A stretch of DNA of 64,000 nucleotides from Bacteroides sedimenti (GCF_040365225.1 NZ_AP028055.1:1116001-1180000), one strand, 5' to 3'; positions 34,400 through 44,971 are shown, numbered from the stretch's first letter. Notes: a model not told the origin generated them from the letters alone. Program-made: numbers and translations.

Positions 34400-36445
34400 T
34401 CAAATCAATTCAATACTTCTCTTTACAAAATTACTTAAAGCTTCACCTTTCAGCATATTGTTTTGAAGAAGTGCAAGATCAATCAGCTGACGAATAACCT
34501 TATTTGTTGCTGCATATTCGATCAGAACAGCTTCTTTCTTTCCTTTCAATTCTGTAACCTTTTTATCAAGTTCCTCTAACTCATCTTTTTCGGCTACCGG
34601 AATCTCTTCATCTTTTTTGTCTTTATGCTGTTTCTTAAGTTCATCTCTTCGCGCTTTCAACGAATCAATTTCATTTAGAACCGGCTTGATGGTTTCTGAA
34701 CATTCTTTATCTTCGCCTTCAAGCACTTGTTTAACCAGCTTATGGTCAGCATTCACAACCAGGTTGAACATATCCGGCATTTCGCCATAGAAGCTCATTC
34801 CAGGTTGAAGATTAGCCATCTCTTTCATTCTACGCATGTATTCACTTTGAGTAACCATGATTGGAACTCCATTTTCGCCTAGAGATTGTGATACAATGCT
34901 GAATTCCACCTTTTCCATAGTAGGAAGTTGACTTTTGAACAAAGAAGCTAGGACTTCACTCTTCTCTTCTTCTAAAGCAGACGTTTTTTTATCTTCTTTT
35001 ACGATGAGATGGTCAATAATATCGCTATCTACTCTAGTAAAACGACTCTTTTCAAGCTTCTGTTCAAGCATATTTACCATTGCAGTATCTAATTGTCCAT
35101 CCAGCAATAAGACATTATATCCTTTATTTTTTGCAGCTTCGATATAGCTGTAATGCTCGTCTTTGTTATTGGCATACAGATAAATAAGATTGCCATCTTT
35201 GTCAGTTTGACTATCTTTAACAAGAGTCTTATATTCCTCGAAAGTATAAAATACACCATCAGTATCCTTCAGCAGAGCAAATTTTGCTGCTTTTTCGTAG
35301 AAATCTTCCTGAGTCAGCATTCCATAGTTGATAAAGATCTTAAGATCATCCCATTTCTCTTCAAATTCCTTACGATCATTCTTGAAGATAGCCTGCAGAC
35401 GGTCGGATACCTTTTTGGAAATATGTGAAGAGATCTTTTTCACGTTAGAATCGCTTTGCAGATAAGAACGAGACACATTCAACGGAATATCTGGTGAATC
35501 AATCACACCGTGAAGCAATGTGAGAAAATCTGGAACAATTCCTTCAACAGAATCAGTTACATACACCTGATTGCAGTAAAGCTGTATTTTGTTCTTGTTA
35601 AGATCAATATTACTCTTTACTTTCGGGAAGTAAAGAATACCTGTCAGATTGAACGGATAATCCACATTCAGATGAATCCAGAAGAGAGGTTCGTCAGACA
35701 TTGGATAAAGAGAACTGTAGAATTTTTTGTAATCTTCATCTTTTAGGTCAGAAGGTTTACGAGTCCACATCGGATTCGTATCATTAATTACATTATCTTC
35801 TTCAGTTTCCACTTGCTTGCCATCTTTCCACTCTTTTTTCTTTCCGAAAGCAATAGATATCGGCAGGAAGCTGCAATACTTTTTAAGCAAAGAAGTGATT
35901 CGAGATTCATCTAAGAACTCTCTGCAATCATCATCAATATGCATTATTATATCGGTACCCCGGTCAGTTTTTTCAGTTTCTTCCAAGAAATATTCTGGAC
36001 TTCCATCGCAACTCCATTTTACTGCTTTCGCACCATCTTTATATGATTTGGTAATGATTTCTACTTTTTTAGAAACCATGAAAGACGAGTAGAATCCCAA
36101 TCCAAAATGACCGATGATTGCATTGGCGTCGTTTTGGTACTTTTCCAGGAAATCATTCGCTCCTGAGAATGCTATTTGATTGATATATTTTTCAATCTCC
36201 TCAGCCGTTAATCCGGTACCACGATCAGAGATGGTGATTGTATCTTTTCCTAATGAAACCTTAACTGTAAGATCACCTAGTTCACCTTTAAATTCTCCAA
36301 CTGAAGCATAAGTCTTTAACTTCTGTGTAGCATCAACAGCATTAGAAACTATTTCACGAAGAAAGATCTCATGATCACTATACAAGAACTTTTTAATGAC
36401 GGGGAAAATATTCTCAGTGGTTACCCCAATGTTTCCTTTTTGCAT
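34400..36445 (-). CDS. htpG: Molecular chaperone HtpG (HSP90)
   Basis: A 681-residue bacterial Hsp90. GHKL ATPase motifs are present: EIFLREIVSNAVDA (N-box), TISDRGTGL (G1), GHFGLGFYSSFMV (G2). Middle-domain Arg region and a C-terminal dimerisation domain follow. A charged stretch near residues 585-640 (KARRDELKKQHKDKKDEE) is an insertion of the kind seen in Bacteroides HtpG. Monocistronic. Confidence 0.96.
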   Translation of the reverse strand: MQKGNIGVTTENIFPVIKKFLYSDHEIFLREIVSNAVDATQKLKTYASVGEFKGELGDLTVKVSLGKDTITISDRGTGLTAEEIEKYINQIAFSGANDFLEKYQNDANAIIGHFGLGFYSSFMVSKKVEIITKSYKDGAKAVKWSCDGSPEYFLEETEKTDRGTDIIMHIDDDCREFLDESRITSLLKKYCSFLPISIAFGKKKEWKDGKQVETEEDNVINDTNPMWTRKPSDLKDEDYKKFYSSLYPMSDEPLFWIHLNVDYPFNLTGILYFPKVKSNIDLNKNKIQLYCNQVYVTDSVEGIVPDFLTLLHGVIDSPDIPLNVSRSYLQSDSNVKKISSHISKKVSDRLQAIFKNDRKEFEEKWDDLKIFINYGMLTQEDFYEKAAKFALLKDTDGVFYTFEEYKTLVKDSQTDKDGNLIYLYANNKDEHYSYIEAAKNKGYNVLLLDGQLDTAMVNMLEQKLEKSRFTRVDSDIIDHLIVKEDKKTSALEEEKSEVLASLFKSQLPTMEKVEFSIVSQSLGENGVPIMVTQSEYMRRMKEMANLQPGMSFYGEMPDMFNLVVNADHKLVKQVLEGEDKECSETIKPVLNEIDSLKARRDELKKQHKDKKDEEIPVAEKDELEELDKKVTELKGKKEAVLIEYAATNKVIRQLIDLALLQNNMLKGEALSNFVKRSIELI

Positions 36446-36503
36446 ATCTCAAATATATTTTAAAGTTATAATAATAATATGATTCATTTTCCAACTTTAT
36501 AGA

Positions 36504-36540
36504 CAAAAAAAATGCCAGATTAGGTATAATCTGACATTTT
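36504..36540 (-). terminator. Terminator of clpC
   Basis: Stem AATGCCAGATTA / TAATCTGACATT (one mismatch) followed on the minus strand by eight T. Confidence 0.85.
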
Positions 36541-36567
36541 GACTGCTTTTTATATAAAAAGAAACGT

Positions 36568-39099
36568 TTAATTCTCCAATGGTTTAATAACTGTCATATT
36601 TAATTCTTCATTTCCTTCTATATAATCCACCGAAATCGTATCGCCTTCCTTAATTGAGGATGTAATAATGATTTCCGATAGTCCATCTTCCAGATAATTC
36701 TGAATAGCTCTTTTCAGCGGACGAGCACCAAACTGTACATCGTATCCTTTACTTGCCAGGAATTTTTTTGCTGCTTCGGTTACAATCAGCTTATAACCAA
36801 TTGATTCTATACGATTAAAAATTCCAGCCAATTCAATATCTACAATTTTGGTAATAGCTTCCAGATTCAACTGGTCGAATGTGATAATCTCATCAATACG
36901 GTTAATAAATTCAGGCGCAAATGACTTATTCAAAGCTTTCTGAATGACACCACGTGCAAACTCCTTATCATCCAGTCGACTTTGTGTGGCAAACCCTACA
37001 CCGTGACCAAATTCTTTCAACTGACGCGTTCCTATATTAGAAGTCATAATCAATACAGTATTCTTGAAATCTACAGTTTTACCATAGCTATCAGTCAACC
37101 GTCCCTCATCCATGATCTGGAGTAATATATTAAATACATCCGGATGCGCCTTCTCAATCTCATCAAGAAGAACAATTGAATAAGGTTTTCTTCTTACCCT
37201 TTCTGTAAGTTGGCCTCCCTCTTCGTAGCCAACATATCCCGGAGGAGCTCCAACTAAGCGCGAAACAGTGAATTTTTCCATATATTCACTCATATCTATC
37301 CGAATCAAGGCATCAGATGAACCAAACATATATTTTGCCAGCTCTTTGGCCAATAAGGTTTTACCTACCCCAGTTGGACCCAAGAACATAAACGTACCTA
37401 TAGGACGATTGGGGTCTTTAAGTCCTACACGACTCCTGCGAATAGCCTTAACGAGTTTATCTACAGCCGAATCCTGAGCAACAACCTTTGAAAGCAGATC
37501 TTCTTTCATTCTGGCAAGCTTCATACCCTCAGCCTGCGCCATACGCTGTACAGGTATACCCGATATCATAGAAACCACTTCTGCAATTTCTTCCTCATCT
37601 ACTCTTTGTCTGTTCAGTTTAATACTGGCTTCCCAATTACGTTTCATCTCTTCCAACTGATTGGCGTACTCTTTCTCTTTATCTCTGAAACTGGCTGCCA
37701 ATTCATAATTCTGGAGTTTTACCGCTTCATTCTTTTTATTTTTTGTTTCATCAATCAGTTTCTCCTGATCTTCAATCTCTTTAGGCACATTAATATTAGC
37801 CAGATGCACACGTGATCCAGCTTCATCTAACGCATCAATTGCCTTATCCGGGAAATTACGATCGGTTACATAACGTTCAGTCAGTCTTACGCATGCCATT
37901 AAAGCTTCATCTGTGTAAGTTACGTTGTGATGATCTTCATATTTCTCCTTGATATTACGAAGAATCTGCAAGGTTTCTTCCGGAGTTGTAGGTTCAACCA
38001 TTACCTTTTGAAAACGACGTTCTAATGCACCATCCTTTTCAATATTTTTCCTGTATTCATCGGTAGTGGTTGCCCCAATGCACTGTATTTCACCACGAGC
38101 AAGGGCTGGCTTCAACATATTTGCCGCATCCATGGAACCGGTAGCAGAACCTGCACCAACAATAGTATGAATTTCATCGATGAAAAGAATAATATTCGGA
38201 TTCTTTTGTAATTCATTGAGAATGGATCGAATACGCTCCTCAAACTGTCCACGGTACTTAGTGCCAGCCACAACCGATGTCATATCAAGTGATATTACCC
38301 TTTTATCAAACAATATGCGTGATACTTTTTTCTGGGTGATTCGCAATGCAAGCCCTTCAACAATTGCCGACTTACCAACTCCGGGTTCGCCGATCAAAAT
38401 CGGGTTATTCTTTTTTCTGCGGCTAAGAATCTGAGCAACACGTTCTATTTCTTTTTCACGCCCTATAATTGGATCCAGTTTGCCTTCTTCTGCCGCACGT
38501 GTCATATCTGTGCCAAAATTGTCAAGAACCGGAGTCTCATTGGAAGTTTTACGAGGAGGAGCCTGCGTCTGTTGTTTCATATTATTCGATGCATCATCCG
38601 GACGCTGCATATCATCATCCTCTTCTTCATCGTCTTCACTGAACCCTAGACCAGCATTAATATCAGGCTGCAAAGTAAGTTGTTCGAACACATTGTTATA
38701 CCTGATGTTATTTTCATCCAAAACCTTCGAAACCATATTATCATTTTCTTTAAGTATTGCCAGAAGCATATGTTCTGTATCAGCTACCGGACTCTTAAGT
38801 AATCTAGCTTCCAAAATACACATTTTTAAAACTTTAGAGGCTTCTGCGGTCAGTACAATATCATCGACCATAAATCCGTTTGGACTTGCCGTTTCACGAA
38901 GTATACTCTCAATCTTACTCTTAATTTCAGGGAAATTTATATTCAGTTTGGAGAGTATCTCCACAGCTTTACCGTCACCATTTCGAAGCAGTCCAAGAAA
39001 CAGATGTTCTGGACCAATGAAGCCATTATTCAATCTATTAGCTTCTTCTTTGCTATAGATTATGACTTCCGATACTTTTTGTGAGAATTGATTATCCAT
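36568..39099 (-). CDS. clpC: Clp protease ATP-binding subunit ClpC
   Basis: An 843-residue class I Clp/Hsp100 ATPase that unfolds proteins for ClpP. Two N-terminal Clp repeats (EEANRLNNGFIGPEHLFLGLLR; ADTEHMLLAILKE), first AAA module with GEPGVGKSAIVEG, a short coiled-coil middle domain (~residues 415-470, shorter than ClpB's), second AAA module with GPTGVGKTLLAKEL. An acidic, low-complexity linker (DDEEEDDD, ~residue 158) follows the N-domain. The short middle domain favours ClpC over ClpB. A -7 box lies 34 bp upstream. Confidence 0.94.
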   Translation of the reverse strand: MDNQFSQKVSEVIIYSKEEANRLNNGFIGPEHLFLGLLRNGDGKAVEILSKLNINFPEIKSKIESILRETASPNGFMVDDIVLTAEASKVLKMCILEARLLKSPVADTEHMLLAILKENDNMVSKVLDENNIRYNNVFEQLTLQPDINAGLGFSEDDEEEDDDMQRPDDASNNMKQQTQAPPRKTSNETPVLDNFGTDMTRAAEEGKLDPIIGREKEIERVAQILSRRKKNNPILIGEPGVGKSAIVEGLALRITQKKVSRILFDKRVISLDMTSVVAGTKYRGQFEERIRSILNELQKNPNIILFIDEIHTIVGAGSATGSMDAANMLKPALARGEIQCIGATTTDEYRKNIEKDGALERRFQKVMVEPTTPEETLQILRNIKEKYEDHHNVTYTDEALMACVRLTERYVTDRNFPDKAIDALDEAGSRVHLANINVPKEIEDQEKLIDETKNKKNEAVKLQNYELAASFRDKEKEYANQLEEMKRNWEASIKLNRQRVDEEEIAEVVSMISGIPVQRMAQAEGMKLARMKEDLLSKVVAQDSAVDKLVKAIRRSRVGLKDPNRPIGTFMFLGPTGVGKTLLAKELAKYMFGSSDALIRIDMSEYMEKFTVSRLVGAPPGYVGYEEGGQLTERVRRKPYSIVLLDEIEKAHPDVFNILLQIMDEGRLTDSYGKTVDFKNTVLIMTSNIGTRQLKEFGHGVGFATQSRLDDKEFARGVIQKALNKSFAPEFINRIDEIITFDQLNLEAITKIVDIELAGIFNRIESIGYKLIVTEAAKKFLASKGYDVQFGARPLKRAIQNYLEDGLSEIIITSSIKEGDTISVDYIEGNEELNMTVIKPLEN

Positions 39100-39505
39100 A
39101 TATTAATTTTTCCTTTTTCTATATTATACAATGCAAAGATATATATTTTACAGCATCTTAGTTAATCTAGATGATTAAATAACAAAAGCCGTGCCATTAT
39201 ACAAATATAACGAAAAAAGGAGAGTTTTAGTTGCGTTCTGATAACGCTATTTTATATTTCCTGACACAAAATACATTTCATATTAAAAAGATGTACATCT
39301 GCCATCAATCCAATATAAAGAATATACCTTTTATAAATGAATATTCAAAAGATTTATTTTTGCTTTGCAATAAATTTATCTAAACGATATGTATAATGAT
39401 CGTTCGTAGAAAGTTTTTAGCTGAAATCTTTTATATCTCGGGGAAAAGCATTACTTTAGCATGGTTTTTTTAAAGCCATAAATGTGTAATTAATAATATT
39501 TTTAA
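39100..39505. promoter_or_regulatory. Divergent promoter region clpC / gyrA
   Basis: A 406 bp AT-rich spacer. The minus strand carries TATCTTTG (39141-39134) for clpC, and the plus strand TATTTTTG (39355-39362) for gyrA, implying a gyrA leader of about 140 nt. No hairpin or ORF stands out. Confidence 0.55.
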
Positions 39506-42031
39506 ATGCTTGAACAAGACAGAATTATAAAAATTAACATCGAGGACGAAATGAAATCATCATACATTGACTATTCAATGTCTGTGATTGTATCACGAGC
39601 TCTTCCTGATGTTAGAGATGGATTCAAACCCGTTCACCGTAGAATACTATTTGCGATGAATGAACTTGGTAACACTTCCGATAAACCTTATAAAAAGTCT
39701 GCCAGAATCGTCGGCGAAGTCTTAGGTAAGTACCATCCCCACGGTGATTCTTCAGTATATGGGGCAATGGTGAGAATGGCCCAAGAATGGGCTATGCGTT
39801 ATACCTTGGTAGATGGACAAGGGAACTTCGGTTCTGTAGACGGTGACAGCCCAGCAGCAATGCGTTATACCGAAGCACGTCTAAACAAGATTGGGGAAGA
39901 AATGATGAGAGACATCGACAAAGAGACTGTTGATTTTCAAAACAACTTCGACGATACTCTCCAAGAACCACGAGTTCTGCCAACACGCATTCCAAACCTT
40001 TTGGTAAACGGTGCATCCGGTATTGCTGTTGGTATGGCAACTAATATGCCACCTCACAATCTATCCGAAGTAATTGACGCATGCGTGGCATATCTTGAAA
40101 ATAATAATATAACAATCGAAGAGCTGATGCAATATGTTAAAGCTCCCGACTTCCCGACTGGTGGATATATTTACGGTATAAGCGGCGTTCGCGAAGCTTA
40201 TCTTACCGGTAGAGGAAGGGTAGTTATGCGTGCAAAAGCCAATATTGAGAGCGAAAGTACACACGATAAGATCATAGTCACAGAAATCCCTTATAATGTT
40301 AATAAAGCAGAGCTGATTAAAACTATTGCAGACTTGGTTTCAGAGAAAAGAATTGAGGGAATTTCGAATGTTAATGACGAATCTGACCGTGAAGGTATGC
40401 GTATTGTTGTGGATGTGAAAAGAGATGCCAACTCAAGTGTTGTTCTGAATAAACTGTTCAAGATGACTGCAATGCAGACATCGTTCGGTGTAAACAACAT
40501 TGCATTGGTACACGGACGTCCTAAAATGCTTAATCTGTACGATCTGATTGCCAATTTCATTGAACACAGACACGATGTTGTTATACGTCGTACTCAATAC
40601 GATCTAAGAAAAGCAAAAGAACGTGCTCATATTCTGGAAGGACTAATAATAGCTTCTGATAATATTGATGAAGTAATCAGAATTATCAGGGCAGCAAAAA
40701 CGCCTAACGAAGCTATTGCAGGCTTAATTGCCCGTTTTAATCTTACAGAAATTCAGTCTCGCGCAATCGTTGAAATGCGTCTTCGTCAGCTGACAGGCCT
40801 GATGCAGGATCAACTTCATGCAGAATATGAAGAAATCATGAAAATGATAGCGTACTACGAGGAAATACTTGCTAACGAGGAAGTTTGTCGTCAGGTTATC
40901 AAGGACGAACTTGTTGAAGTTAAAGCCAGATTTGGCGATGTGCGTCGTTCAGAAATAGTCTATTCTTCAGAAGAGTTCAATCCAGAAGACTTCTATTCTG
41001 ACGATCAGATGGTTATCACAATTTCACATATGGGATATATTAAACGCACTCCGTTGGCTGAATTCCACTCACAGAATAGAGGTGGAGTAGGGTCCAAAGG
41101 TACAGAAACCAGGGATGAGGACTTCGTGGAAAATATCTATCCAGCTACAATGCATAACACCATGATGTTCTTTACGCAGAAAGGTAAATGCTATTGGTTG
41201 AAAGTATATGAGATACCTGAAGGCACTAAAAACTCAAAAGGCCGTGCCATTCAAAACCTCTTAAATATTGATTCAGATGATAAAGTAAATGCATTTGTCC
41301 GCGTTCCAAGTCTTACTGATCAAGAATTCATCAACAATAACTATATTGTATTCTGTACAAAACGTGGTGTTATCAAGAAAACAAAGCTTGAACAATACTC
41401 ACGCCCACGCCAGAATGGTATTAACGCAATTACAATTCGCGAAGACGATCAAGTTATTGAAGTCCGTATGACAAATGGCGACAATGAAATCATCATAGCT
41501 AACCGCAATGGTCGTGCCATTCGTTTCCACGAAAGCACCGTGCGTGAAATGGGCCGAACAGCAACAGGAGTTCGTGGTATGACACTTGATGGAGATGATG
41601 ATGAAGTAATTGGAATGATTTGTATAAAAGACAAGGAGGCAGAATCAATCATGGTTGTTTCTGAACAAGGTTATGGAAAACGTTCAGAGATTGAGGATTA
41701 CCGTTTCACTAATCGCGGAGGGAAAGGAGTTAAAACTCTGAATGTGACAGAAAAAACTGGTAAGTTGGTTGCAATCAAGTCTGTTACTGACGAAAATGAC
41801 CTCATGATCATCAATAAATCAGGTATCACAATCCGCCTGAAAGTAGCAGATGTACGAATCATGGGACGTGCAACACAAGGAGTAAGACTTATCAATCTTG
41901 AGAAACGCAACGACGAAATAGGGTCTGTATGTAAAGTAATCTCAGAAAGCGAAGAAGAAACGGATCTAGAAGAAGATATAAATAACCCAGAAAATGTCAG
42001 TTCTGTAGAACAGACAAACGATGAAGAATAA
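39506..42031 (+). CDS. gyrA: DNA gyrase subunit A
   Basis: The breakage-reunion subunit of gyrase; 841 residues. Catalytic Tyr121 (AAMRYTEARL), quinolone-determining segment HPHGDSSVYGAMVRMAQ with Ser82 as in susceptible strains and Gly86 where E. coli has Asp87. The C-terminal beta-pinwheel follows, with the GyrA box (QNRGGVGSKG, ~residues 527-536) that distinguishes gyrase from topoisomerase IV. The tail is acidic (SEEETDLEEDINNPE). The TPR protein gene follows after 26 bp. Confidence 0.96.
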   Translation: MLEQDRIIKINIEDEMKSSYIDYSMSVIVSRALPDVRDGFKPVHRRILFAMNELGNTSDKPYKKSARIVGEVLGKYHPHGDSSVYGAMVRMAQEWAMRYTLVDGQGNFGSVDGDSPAAMRYTEARLNKIGEEMMRDIDKETVDFQNNFDDTLQEPRVLPTRIPNLLVNGASGIAVGMATNMPPHNLSEVIDACVAYLENNNITIEELMQYVKAPDFPTGGYIYGISGVREAYLTGRGRVVMRAKANIESESTHDKIIVTEIPYNVNKAELIKTIADLVSEKRIEGISNVNDESDREGMRIVVDVKRDANSSVVLNKLFKMTAMQTSFGVNNIALVHGRPKMLNLYDLIANFIEHRHDVVIRRTQYDLRKAKERAHILEGLIIASDNIDEVIRIIRAAKTPNEAIAGLIARFNLTEIQSRAIVEMRLRQLTGLMQDQLHAEYEEIMKMIAYYEEILANEEVCRQVIKDELVEVKARFGDVRRSEIVYSSEEFNPEDFYSDDQMVITISHMGYIKRTPLAEFHSQNRGGVGSKGTETRDEDFVENIYPATMHNTMMFFTQKGKCYWLKVYEIPEGTKNSKGRAIQNLLNIDSDDKVNAFVRVPSLTDQEFINNNYIVFCTKRGVIKKTKLEQYSRPRQNGINAITIREDDQVIEVRMTNGDNEIIIANRNGRAIRFHESTVREMGRTATGVRGMTLDGDDDEVIGMICIKDKEAESIMVVSEQGYGKRSEIEDYRFTNRGGKGVKTLNVTEKTGKLVAIKSVTDENDLMIINKSGITIRLKVADVRIMGRATQGVRLINLEKRNDEIGSVCKVISESEEETDLEEDINNPENVSSVEQTNDEE

Positions 42032-42057
42032 AAGTTAAATAATTAATCCACAAAAGT

Positions 42058-43287
42058 ATGAAAAAAGTATTATTTACAATTGCCTTGCTGCTGGCTGCCG
42101 GTTTTTCTTCAGCTCAGGTGAAGAACGTAAAGCAAGCTAAAAGCCTCGCAGAAGATGTGAAGCCTAACTTCGCAGAGGCACAAAAGCTGATTGATGAAGC
42201 TTTGGAAAATGCCGAAACAAAAGGTCAAGCAGACACATGGAATGTTGCCGCTTTAATTCAAAAGAAAATCAATGAAAAGGAGATTGAAAAAGCTTATTTG
42301 AGACAACCATATGATACATTGAAGTCTTATAATAGCTTATACAAAATGATGAACTATTTCCTGAAATGTGACGAATTGGAACAGGTTCCAAACGAAAAAG
42401 GAAAGGTGAAATTTAAATATAGAAAGAATAATGCAGCAACTATCATGATTGAGAGACCAAATCTAATCAATGGTGGAAGCCAATTCTATAACTTAGGAAA
42501 GAATAAAGAAGCATTAGATTTCTTTGGCATGTATGTAGACCTGGCAAAAGCACCGATGTTGGAAAAAGAAGAACTTGCTAAAAAAGACACTCTTCTTTCA
42601 ATGGTTTCTTTCTATGCATGTTTGTCAGCTTCAAGAATGAATGATTATCCTAATGCTGTAAAATACGGAACTATAGCAAAGAATGACAAAACTAACGGTC
42701 AGGATGCTATGCAATTAATTGCAGAAGCATATAAGGGAATGAAAGACACCGTTAACTGGGTTCAAACTTTGAAAGAAGGGGTGCAGACATATCCTAGCAG
42801 TCCATATTTCTTCGGCTATTTAATTGATTATTATAGCAATTCAAATAAATTTGCCGATGCTATGAGTTTTGCAGATCAAATGATTGCTAAAGATCCTAAA
42901 AACGCATATTACTTATACGTTAAAGGATATTTGTACCAAAGTATGAAAAACTACGATCAGGCAATTGAATTCTATAAGAAAACAATCGAAGTAGATCCTA
43001 ATAATGCTGAAGCATATTCTAACCTCGGCATTGCATACTGGAGCCAAGCTGTAGATTATGAATCTAAATTGACCCTGAATTTAAATGACCCAAAATATAA
43101 AGGTGAGCAGGCTAAGATTAAGAAGTTCTATGAAAATGCCAAACCTTTTCTTGAAAAAGCAAAAGAACTGAAGCCAAATAACAAAGAATTATGGCTGAAT
43201 GGTCTTTATACTGTATATTACAAACTTGGTATCGGAGGTCCTGAATTTGATGAACTTGCTAAAGAAGTTGAAAAAGCAGGAAAGTAA
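42058..43287 (+). CDS. Secreted tetratricopeptide repeat protein
   Basis: 409 residues with a signal peptide (ends near GFSSAQ). It has several TPR-like helix pairs, the clearest being YYLYVKGYLYQSMKNYDQAIEFYKKTIEVDPNNAEAYSNLGIAYW around residues 280-325. Periplasmic scaffold or binding protein of unknown partners. It follows gyrA on the same strand, an arrangement I recall from other Bacteroides, and ends at a strong terminator. Confidence 0.9.
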   Translation: MKKVLFTIALLLAAGFSSAQVKNVKQAKSLAEDVKPNFAEAQKLIDEALENAETKGQADTWNVAALIQKKINEKEIEKAYLRQPYDTLKSYNSLYKMMNYFLKCDELEQVPNEKGKVKFKYRKNNAATIMIERPNLINGGSQFYNLGKNKEALDFFGMYVDLAKAPMLEKEELAKKDTLLSMVSFYACLSASRMNDYPNAVKYGTIAKNDKTNGQDAMQLIAEAYKGMKDTVNWVQTLKEGVQTYPSSPYFFGYLIDYYSNSNKFADAMSFADQMIAKDPKNAYYLYVKGYLYQSMKNYDQAIEFYKKTIEVDPNNAEAYSNLGIAYWSQAVDYESKLTLNLNDPKYKGEQAKIKKFYENAKPFLEKAKELKPNNKELWLNGLYTVYYKLGIGGPEFDELAKEVEKAGK

Positions 43288-43308
43288 TTGATTCCCTGAC
43301 ATTATAAT

Positions 43309-43345
43309 AAAAGCCACTTAAGAAGATCTTAAGTGGCTTTTTTAT
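43309..43345 (+). terminator. Terminator of gyrA/TPR
   Basis: Stem AAAGCCACTTAAG / CTTAAGTGGCTTT (13 bp) with a short loop and T-run. Confidence 0.9.
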
Positions 43346-43460
43346 ATAAGTGAGAATTAGATGAAATGAAAATCGAATAAACTATTCAATAGGAAAGAAG
43401 TAAATATAAAACGTATTTCCTATTAAACATAATACCAATTATTGATTCGTTTTAAATTGC

Positions 43461-44585
43461 TTATTTTTTATCGCTGATCACGAATAAAGGCGTATCTGTA
43501 TGGAAAATCATCTTCATTGCAATGCTTGGATTAAATAAGCGAGCAAACATATTTCTTTTATAAGATGTAATGGTAATAACATCAATCTTGTTTTTTTGAA
43601 TAAAAGCGTCAAGATTCTGTCCCAGATTATCATCCATCACAATTTCATAGAATATTTCTAGATCAGGATATTGTCTCTGGAAATAATCTTTGATTCCAGC
43701 TAATTTAATCTCATTCCAGGTATCTTTCAATGTTGCTAAATGAATCAGCGTTACTGTGAATTTAAAAGCATTAAGTCTTTGGACTAATGAATCAAAAGCA
43801 ATCAAATCTCGCTGGTCAAAATTCGTGATGAAAGCAACCTTCTTTACTTCATTAAATATTTTAAAAGGCGTATTTTCAGGAACGACAAAAACAAGTGTCC
43901 GGCTTCTATCAATTACTTCTGCTGTGACACTACCAATAATATCTGCGTCTTTTTTGTTTTTTCCTCTGGTTCCCATAACAATTATGCTGGGTGAATTATT
44001 CTTTGCATACCTAAGAATTTCTTCTTCAGGAATTCCTTCTTTTAGTACGCAACTAAATTTCACATTCGGGAACTCTCCAGTATCAATTTTTGTTTTAATT
44101 TTATCTGAAAAATTATTAAGGTCTTCGTTTACTTTTTTTATTACATTTTTAATTGACTCTTCATCTGGCCCTGTGTAGCTAAACACATCATTATAAGGTA
44201 TTGAAGGCATATATCTGGGAGTAAAATACACATGAAGTAGAACAACTTCATTACCAAATGTTTTCGCAAAACCAAAACCAAACTCACAAGCTTTCATTGA
44301 GTAATCAGAGAAGTCAATTGGTATAAGCACCTTGTTAGTTTTCTCTATTTCAATAGGCTTCTCCCCTATTATATCTTCAGAGAGCCAGAGATTACTTTCC
44401 GTAATCTTTAGAGCCTGTGGCAAATCGCTTTCTCTGATTCTTAAACGAACACCGGAAGACACAGCGGGTTTAATGAGGTCTACATTTTGAATGTAAGATT
44501 TTATGCCTTCCTTTTCTAATACACTTTTCAAGATCTGGGCTTTAGCATAAGTTAATATAGCTAAAGTTACTAATTTCTCTTCCAT
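43461..44585 (-). CDS. DUF2007 plus tandem universal stress protein domains
   Basis: 374 residues. Residues 1-70 look like a DUF2007 (signal-transducing, PII-like) domain (KLVTLAILTYAKAQILKSVLEKEGI). A first Usp domain follows (KVLIPIDFSDYSMKACEFGF ... IVMGTRGKNKKDADIIGSVT) with the ATP-binding G-2x-G-9x-G(S/T)-type signature. The second Usp (VKKVAFITNFDQRD ... ITSYKRNMFARLF) lacks that signature and may be structural. ATG 44585 (MEEKLVTL) is chosen because the upstream extension is not family-like. The stress or ligand is unknown. Confidence 0.85.
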   Translation of the reverse strand: MEEKLVTLAILTYAKAQILKSVLEKEGIKSYIQNVDLIKPAVSSGVRLRIRESDLPQALKITESNLWLSEDIIGEKPIEIEKTNKVLIPIDFSDYSMKACEFGFGFAKTFGNEVVLLHVYFTPRYMPSIPYNDVFSYTGPDEESIKNVIKKVNEDLNNFSDKIKTKIDTGEFPNVKFSCVLKEGIPEEEILRYAKNNSPSIIVMGTRGKNKKDADIIGSVTAEVIDRSRTLVFVVPENTPFKIFNEVKKVAFITNFDQRDLIAFDSLVQRLNAFKFTVTLIHLATLKDTWNEIKLAGIKDYFQRQYPDLEIFYEIVMDDNLGQNLDAFIQKNKIDVITITSYKRNMFARLFNPSIAMKMIFHTDTPLFVISDKK

Positions 44586-44677
44586 AAGACAGTCGTTTAA
44601 TTGTAAAACAATAATATCCAAAGTGTAGTAAAAAAAATCCCAATTGAAATGCATCAATCAGGATTTTGAATTATCAA

Positions 44678-44971
44678 CTAAGTATGTACCAGTTCTTCTC
44701 CGACCTCTTCCCTATGATTAATATTATGTTCCTTTAATATTTTCAAAGCGAGTTCAAGAACTGTTGTATCATCAAGCATTACCAAACCGCCATCCGGACC
44801 AGGCTCTGTATGTAATCCAACACTTTTTCCTTCCTTAAAATTACTTCCCCCGAAAAAATTACGCACAGTTTCGACATCTAAATTTAATTCGTCAGCGATC
44901 CTGTGCATACTTCCGCTTGGCAATGAATCTTTTATTTTTCTAAGTTCATTGAATGATATTGTTCTGTTCAT
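44678..44971 (-). CDS. Small conserved putative DNA-binding protein
   Basis: 97 residues. The N-terminal part SLPSGSMHRIADELNLDVETVRNFFGG reads as a helix-turn-helix (residues ~17-43). It is followed by a Gly-rich segment (HTEPGPDGGLVMLDDTT) and a C-terminal helix. I recall near-identical proteins across Bacteroides without a function. It sits between the Usp gene and the PAP2/Bat block, with an AT-rich palindrome just upstream. Confidence 0.75.
   Translation of the reverse strand: MNRTISFNELRKIKDSLPSGSMHRIADELNLDVETVRNFFGGSNFKEGKSVGLHTEPGPDGGLVMLDDTTVLELALKILKEHNINHREEVGEELVHT

Noticed and set aside
38480..39058. 192-codon plus-strand ORF
   Set aside because: Antisense to clpC; low-complexity Ser/Leu translation of the complementary strand, no family resemblance.
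36568..39099. Calling this gene clpB
   Set aside because: The middle domain is much shorter than in ClpB, and the N-domain and spacing fit ClpC.
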